The notes below the pieces were generated by a model, which saw only the letters and a program-made list of their open reading frames with translations, made no database searches and was not told the origin of the DNA. Source: Paenibacillus lactis (GTDB lineage Bacteria > Bacillota > Bacilli > Paenibacillales > Paenibacillaceae). From it: a DNA stretch of 64,000 nucleotides. The stretch covers positions 158,927-222,926 of the forward strand of contig NZ_JAGGKI010000011.1 in NCBI RefSeq assembly GCF_017873605.1. The letters are read 5' to 3'. A program made the position numbers and the translations under genes. Positions 60,099-64,000 of this stretch are shown piece by piece; position 1 is the stretch's first letter; every line of letters begins with the position of its first letter.

Positions 60099-61076
60099 AT
60101 GTCATTAGCAGCGGAAAACAACGATCAGCAGCTCGGCAATCCTCGGTCCTCGCGTCGCGATGACGGACGGCTCCATTTGTTCTGGCGCATCCTGTTTGGC
60201 TGGCTCGCGTTCGTTGCCGGACTAGGGCTGGCCGTTGTGGCGGCTACCGTGGGCGGCTCCTACGGCTTGTCGACGCTCGGGCAGCAGATTCTGCTTGCCG
60301 TGGTTACGACATCCGTATCGGTTCCGCTGATCTACCTGCTCAGACGTTATGCTGACCGGCAGCCATGGCGCGGGATCGGACTCGCTTCCCCGCCGTCCGG
60401 ATTCCCTTATTTCTTGCTCGGGATCGGCTTTATCGTGTTAGTCATGGCCGCCTCCCTGCTGCTCGGCAGCACGCTTGGCTGGCTGCGGGTCGTCGATGTT
60501 CATCTCCCAGTACCTACGCTCCTCGTGATTCTGATCAATTCGATGATCGCCTTTTTCTATGAAGCCTTCCCCGAGGAGATAACCTTCAGGGGATATTTGT
60601 ACCGCAATCTGAACACCCGGTTTCCCCGCTGGCTCGCGCTGCTCTTTCAAATTGTATTGTTCGTTATGGCCCCGATTGCGATAACCGCTTGGATGGTTGC
60701 CATCGGTATCGGCACTTGGGATCTCATCACCACAGAATATATCATCAGCTTGATAGTCTTCAGTGCAGCGCTTCAGCTGTCCCGCATCGTAACAAACCAT
60801 CTATGGATGAGCATCGGCTTCCATCTTGCTTGGCTGGAAATGGTCCGTTATGTAATCGTACCCTCCAGCTCCGCCATCGTAGAGGTAGAATACCTGTCTC
60901 CACTCGGCAGCTACCTCATCTCCATCGGCTCGGTCATTATCGGGGTGATCTTCCTGCTGATCTGGTCGATTCGAAAAGGCATCGATTGGAGTGCCATTGA
61001 TCCGGATCCGGACCCTGATCAAATAGCCGCCCTGCCTGTGGAAGCCTCGCACAGAGGCAATGAACGGACGAGATAA
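60099..61076 (+). CDS. CPBP-family intramembrane metalloprotease
   Basis: A 325-aa membrane protein with about eight helices. The CPBP (CAAX protease and bacteriocin-processing, Abi) motif 1 is E-E-I-T-F-R-G (Glu159, Glu160, Arg164) and motif 2 is in S-I-G-F-H-L-A-W. These residues bind the metal of the protease. The physiological substrate is unknown; relatives process bacteriocins or membrane proteins. The longer frame starts at 60081, but ATG 60099 has AAAGGAG eight bases before it. It is a single-gene unit. Confidence 0.92.
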   Translation: MSLAAENNDQQLGNPRSSRRDDGRLHLFWRILFGWLAFVAGLGLAVVAATVGGSYGLSTLGQQILLAVVTTSVSVPLIYLLRRYADRQPWRGIGLASPPSGFPYFLLGIGFIVLVMAASLLLGSTLGWLRVVDVHLPVPTLLVILINSMIAFFYEAFPEEITFRGYLYRNLNTRFPRWLALLFQIVLFVMAPIAITAWMVAIGIGTWDLITTEYIISLIVFSAALQLSRIVTNHLWMSIGFHLAWLEMVRYVIVPSSSAIVEVEYLSPLGSYLISIGSVIIGVIFLLIWSIRKGIDWSAIDPDPDPDQIAALPVEASHRGNERTR

Positions 61077-61085
61077 AACTACAAC

Positions 61086-61122
61086 AAAGCTCCCATCCGA
61101 CCAGCGGGTGGGAGCTTTACGT
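61086..61122 (+). terminator. intrinsic terminator after the CPBP gene
   Basis: AAAGCTCCCA (61086-61095) pairs with TGGGAGCTTT (61109-61118); the inner CCG/CGG adds to the stem, followed by ACGTTTT. Confidence 0.8.
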
Positions 61123-61196
61123 TTTAGTTCCTTAAAGATATCGGTCCACTGTCAGGACAGACGAACATGTCAAATTTTAATATATCCGAATCCGTA

Positions 61197-61205
61197 TGAT
61201 ATAAT
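61197..61205 (+). promoter_or_regulatory. extended -10 promoter (TGATATAAT) upstream of the VTT protein
   Basis: TGA-TATAAT lies about 205 bp before the start of the VTT gene. It would leave a leader of about 200 nt. Confidence 0.55.
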
Positions 61206-61411
61206 ATGGAACAACCGCCAGTGCTCACTGGTTACATAAGGAAACTGCCTTTATTACAATGCTGACAATTACATACTTCAGGGATGCCGCTTGGCCGGAT
61301 GCTTCGTAAGACATTGCCGTTTGTGCGCTTATCAACGTAAATCCGTCAGCTCCCTACGAACCGTATGTTAGTTTGTCTTAGTTTGGATGCAGGGAGAGGA
61401 TTGTACTCAAC
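61206..61411 (+). other. long leader region of the VTT gene, contents unknown
   Basis: No gene is seen. If transcription starts at the extended -10, this is a 200-nt 5' leader. It opens with a small hairpin CCAGTG/CACTGG near 61218-61231. I did not recognise a riboswitch. Confidence 0.4.
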
Positions 61412-62029
61412 ATGGATTGGCTTCAACACATATGGACCTATTTAAAAGATTTGGACATGGAGCAGGTGCAGCGTTGGCTTAAGGAATACTCCGAGCTGGG
61501 ACCGCTGCCCGGAATCCTGCTGCCCTTCTTCGAGGCGTTCCTTCCGTTTCTTCCTTTGATCGTGCTGGTTATGGGGAACGCCGCGGCGTATGGATTATGG
61601 TGGGGGTTCTTGTTATCGTGGATCGGGGTTTGCCTCGGATCCATCACGGTGTTTTGGATTGCGCGCAAGCTTGGCGGTAAGCTGGGACTGCTTATTCAGA
61701 AGCGGATGCCGGGAACACAGCGCTTCTTTCATTGGATTGAGGAAAAGGGCTTTACCCCGATCTTCATTCTGTACTGCTTCCCGTTCACCCCGTCCTCGCT
61801 GATTAATATTGCCTCAGGGATCAGCACCGTATCGGCAAGCACCTTTACCATCGCCGTCATGGCCGGGAAGTCCGTCATGATCTTCATGGTCGCCTTTATC
61901 GGGCACGACTGGCAGGGATTCGTCCAGCAGCCTTGGCGGATTCTGGTCGCAGCTATTGTGCTGTGGCTGCTGTGGCTGGCAGGCAAGAAGATGGAGAACC
62001 GGTATCACCACTCGGACGAGCAGACTTAA
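61412..62029 (+). CDS. VTT-domain (TVP38/TMEM64, DedA-like) membrane protein
   Basis: A 205-aa protein with five to six hydrophobic segments. The VTT signature is visible: F-F-E-A-F-L-P-F-L-P near residue 40, GSITVFWIARKLGG, and F-P-F-T-P-S-S-L-I-N-I-A-S-G. DedA/VTT proteins include lipid flippases and scramblases, so a role in lipid trafficking is possible. A GGGAGAGG site lies about 13 bases before the ATG. A strong terminator follows. Confidence 0.92.
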   Translation: MDWLQHIWTYLKDLDMEQVQRWLKEYSELGPLPGILLPFFEAFLPFLPLIVLVMGNAAAYGLWWGFLLSWIGVCLGSITVFWIARKLGGKLGLLIQKRMPGTQRFFHWIEEKGFTPIFILYCFPFTPSSLINIASGISTVSASTFTIAVMAGKSVMIFMVAFIGHDWQGFVQQPWRILVAAIVLWLLWLAGKKMENRYHHSDEQT

Positions 62030-62099
62030 GCCCGGTCCGAGATTCTAACCATGAGATCGATACTCAAATGACCTATCAAGGCAGAAACTCCCGTCAGGG

Positions 62100-62150
62100 A
62101 TGTTTAAAAGCCCGTCATGTCCCTGCATGGGATGACGGGCTTTTAAACAT
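62100..62150. terminator. very strong bidirectional terminator with 19-bp perfect stem
   Basis: ATGTTTAAAAGCCCGTCAT (62100-62118) pairs exactly with its complement at 62132-62150, loop 13 nt. The stem contains its own A- and T-rich tails, so it can stop transcription from both sides. Confidence 0.85.
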
Positions 62151-62232
62151 ATCAAAGTACAACCAACGAGATACGGATCGTTTCCTGTACTCACCTATTC
62201 CTACAACGAGGCTGCCATCCACCTGCATGCTT

Positions 62233-62760
62233 CTAGCTTAGCCCCTTCATTTCCTGCCACAGCCGCTCGGTTTCCACGGCTGCTTCCCGAAGGATGTGCT
62301 CTTTACGGTCGAGCAGCATTTGCAGGGCTTTCTGTACGAACCCGTCCTCAAATTGATGCAGCGGTTCAGGCAGCTCGTCTTCATCCAAAATATAATAATC
62401 CCCGCCAGGAAGCACCAGCAGATCGATAATCAAATCCTCAAAGGATACCGCCTCTTCGGATACATGCGTATTTCTGACGATGTTGAAATACGCGCCAAGC
62501 TCGTTCCCGTTCAAATCCTTCCAATAATACAGGTTATAGGGCTGATCTATCCAATAGTAGGCAAAGGTGAGCACCCCTTTGGATATCGTAAGCTCCCTCA
62601 CGCCGGCTTTCATCGAGAACGATCGCTCGTTTTGATGCGCTAGGATGACGGTACTACCCTCAGCTTTCAAGAGCTTGCAGTGGTGATCAACAACGGTGGC
62701 ATCATAGCGAATTTTTCGCTCAAGGATGCTGCTTCCTTGAGCCATTGACCCTATCGGCAT
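62233..62760 (-). CDS. DUF402 family protein
   Basis: A 175-aa cytoplasmic protein of the DUF402 (FAU-1/Ntdp-related) superfamily. The typical block is GAYFNIVRN, F-E-D-L-I-I-D-L-L-V-L-P-G-G and Y-I-L-D-E-D-E-L, with acidic residues that bind metal in related nucleoside phosphatases. Its own substrate is unknown. The start ATG 62760 is preceded by GAGAGGAG; an extended frame runs into the upstream gene. It begins seven bp after the acetyltransferase stop codon, so the two are likely one operon. Confidence 0.88.
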   Translation of the reverse strand: MPIGSMAQGSSILERKIRYDATVVDHHCKLLKAEGSTVILAHQNERSFSMKAGVRELTISKGVLTFAYYWIDQPYNLYYWKDLNGNELGAYFNIVRNTHVSEEAVSFEDLIIDLLVLPGGDYYILDEDELPEPLHQFEDGFVQKALQMLLDRKEHILREAAVETERLWQEMKGLS

Positions 62761-62767
62761 GATTTCT

Positions 62768-63727
62768 TCAACTCCTCTCGGACGGTGGACCAAACCGGCC
62801 CTGTTCCTGAACCAGGGGTGTTCCTGCCACCCTAAGGACAAATGCCGCAAGCTGATGCTCCGTTTCGAAGCCCATGCTTTCGTATAACCGGATGGCACCG
62901 ATATTGTCCCGGCTTACGCACAGCGAAATCTCCTCCGCGCCTACGTTCTCGAACAAATAACGGAGCGCCTTCGCCAGCAGCTTTTTACCATACCCTCTTC
63001 GCTGGAAATCACCCGAAACGGCGATGTATTCAATACTGCCTTCCCTAAACTCAGGTTCCGCTTCCACATAGACGTATCCTGCAAGCTCCCCATGATCCAC
63101 CGCTGCGAACAGCCTTCGGTCACCGTCCAACCGTTCCAAGATCTGCTTCGCTCCATAATAGGTGTTTGGAAAGGTCATCTCATGCAGTTCAAGGAAAGCA
63201 GCCTCATATTCCGGCGTGATGTCCTGCACCCCGGTTGATTCGGCTAAGGTCGAATCCGAAATCCAAATCTCGCGCGAATTACCTCTTGATTTCAGGATGG
63301 TGTGAATCCCTGAACGTTCAGCGCCCAATTCCGCCATAAACTGCGCACAATAAGTATTCTCCATATTATAAAAACCGTACATCGTATCCACGGCTGCATC
63401 CAGCTTGGATAATCCCTCGCGCCATAACTGATTCGCGAGTGGAGCCCATTCGGCCTCTCCAGCATCGATGAAGGGTCCCCATATCTCTGCAGACCGGCCC
63501 TCTTCATCCACTTGGAAACCGAGCGCTCCAATCATCCGGCTTTCGCGCGCAATAACCGTAAATCTCCGTACGCGGTTGGCTTCCTCAGCAAAGTCCTCCA
63601 TCAACGTACCGTAAATTTCCTCTTCTTGTTCGCCGCAATAGCCGACGTGATGCTGTTCGAGTCGATTCATCCGGGCAAGAAATTCCGATAACTGCCTCCA
63701 ATCGATCTTTTCGTGTATGACGCTCAT
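62768..63727 (-). CDS. GNAT-family N-acetyltransferase
   Basis: A 319-aa protein containing two GNAT folds; the C-terminal one has the acetyl-CoA loop V-S-G-D-F-Q-R-R-G-Y-G and the ending N-I-G-A-I-R-L-Y-E-S-M-G-F. The N-terminal half is a more degenerate GNAT domain. The acceptor is unknown. ATG 63727 is preceded by GGAGGGAG; the open frame continues upstream without support. It heads a two-gene operon with the DUF402 protein. Confidence 0.9.
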   Translation of the reverse strand: MSVIHEKIDWRQLSEFLARMNRLEQHHVGYCGEQEEEIYGTLMEDFAEEANRVRRFTVIARESRMIGALGFQVDEEGRSAEIWGPFIDAGEAEWAPLANQLWREGLSKLDAAVDTMYGFYNMENTYCAQFMAELGAERSGIHTILKSRGNSREIWISDSTLAESTGVQDITPEYEAAFLELHEMTFPNTYYGAKQILERLDGDRRLFAAVDHGELAGYVYVEAEPEFREGSIEYIAVSGDFQRRGYGKKLLAKALRYLFENVGAEEISLCVSRDNIGAIRLYESMGFETEHQLAAFVLRVAGTPLVQEQGRFGPPSERS

Positions 63728-63907
63728 CTTTCCAACTCCCTCCTTCGCGAGCGAATGTAACCCTGCTATCAATCGCGCCTGCAGGCGGCCTCCTAATCCG
63801 ATTGCAGCACGCTGGATTAAACTCCGCACACCTTTGGTTTATTCTACCATATCACGAAGCTTCTATAGATAATCGGATATGGAATCAAGAAACAAGCCGC
63901 CAGGGTT

Positions 63908-64000
63908 GATATTATCCCCTTTAAGTAGACAGTGTGTAAAAAGCGCATTAAAGTCTACTTTGGAGGGGATTTTTTCCATGGGCGAAATAAGAAAGACATA
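63908..64000 (+). mobile_element. left end of an IS3-family insertion sequence (partial)
   Basis: The stretch starts TGATATTATCCCCTTTAAGT, like left ends of IS3-group elements, and contains the inverted pair AAGTAGAC (63923-63930) and GTCTACTT (63953-63960), a hairpin common at such ends. A GGAGGGG site and ATG follow. The rest lies outside the window. Confidence 0.7.
63978..64000 (+). CDS. IS3-family transposase OrfA (first seven codons only)
   Basis: The ATG at 63978, preceded by GGAGGGG, opens M-G-E-I-R-K-T-Y, resembling the start of IS3-type OrfA proteins. Only about seven complete codons are inside the window, so completeness of the transposase cannot be judged. Confidence 0.6.

Overview
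The window looks like a chromosomal segment of a Paenibacillus-type Firmicute. Support: strong AGGAGG-type ribosome binding sites, frequent TTG and GTG starts, lipoprotein boxes, LplABC-type sugar importers without a local ATPase, a GntR/solute-binding-protein fusion regulator, GH18 chitinase with Gram-positive-style modules, HemY/CgoX, a YwaC-like alarmone synthetase and YitT. No rRNA, tRNA, CRISPR array or prophage was seen. The only mobile DNA is the left end of an IS3-family element at the right edge (63908-64000).

Layout. 1-2.3 kb: MFS efflux gene divergent from an HxlR regulator, then a small lipoprotein. 2.6-4.1 kb: secreted chitinase. 4.5-7.7 kb: Fur-box-controlled siderophore importer (two permeases plus binding protein, no ATPase). 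7.9-9.4 kb: fluoride riboswitch with overlapping terminator controlling a CLC-F fluoride antiporter. 9.6-11.6 kb: YtrA-like GntR regulator/ABC operon with a near-perfect operator. 11.8-14.2 kb: phosphodiester glycosidase, an orphan Imm7 immunity gene, a NIPSNAP-like gene. 14.3-17.5 kb: pyroglutamate module (pcp plus pxpB-pxpC-pxpA). 17.8-18.8 kb: unlisted 59-aa gene and a phosphoesterase. 19.2-22.3 kb: sugar ABC importer. 22.5-25.5 kb: 14-TM drug efflux and M29 aminopeptidase. 25.8-29.7 kb: 1299-aa secreted phosphoesterase.

30.2-33.6 kb holds a decayed gene and two related, co-oriented intergenic transcription units (about 30544-30799 and 33383-33634). They share a promoter-like block, a long-range closing helix maintained by wobble pairs, and a strong terminator. 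They look like two copies of a structured RNA that I cannot name. Between them are DUF1697 and hemY/cgoX.

33.7-47.5 kb is a nine-gene, one-direction carbohydrate locus: heparinase II/III-like lyase without signal peptide, LplB/LplC permeases, binding protein, polysaccharide-deacetylase-like protein, DegT/StrS aminotransferase, propeller-like protein, esterase-like hydrolase, and a cytoplasmic GntR-SBP fusion regulator. A TTGACA promoter with an ATACATGTAT palindrome precedes the first gene, and a similar motif precedes the regulator. I infer import of an acidic, possibly amino-sugar-containing oligosaccharide that is cleaved in the cytoplasm.

47.7-64 kb: FAD oxidoreductase, RelP-type alarmone synthetase with an ECF-type promoter, EamA transporter with an attenuator-like leader, an ECF sigma factor with a large C-terminal extension, an MMPL/two-component operon, thymidine kinase, YitT, CPBP protease, VTT/DedA-like protein, DUF402 protein, acetyltransferase and the IS3 end. 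All three solute importers lack a cognate ATPase and presumably share MsmX- or YusV-type ATPases encoded elsewhere.
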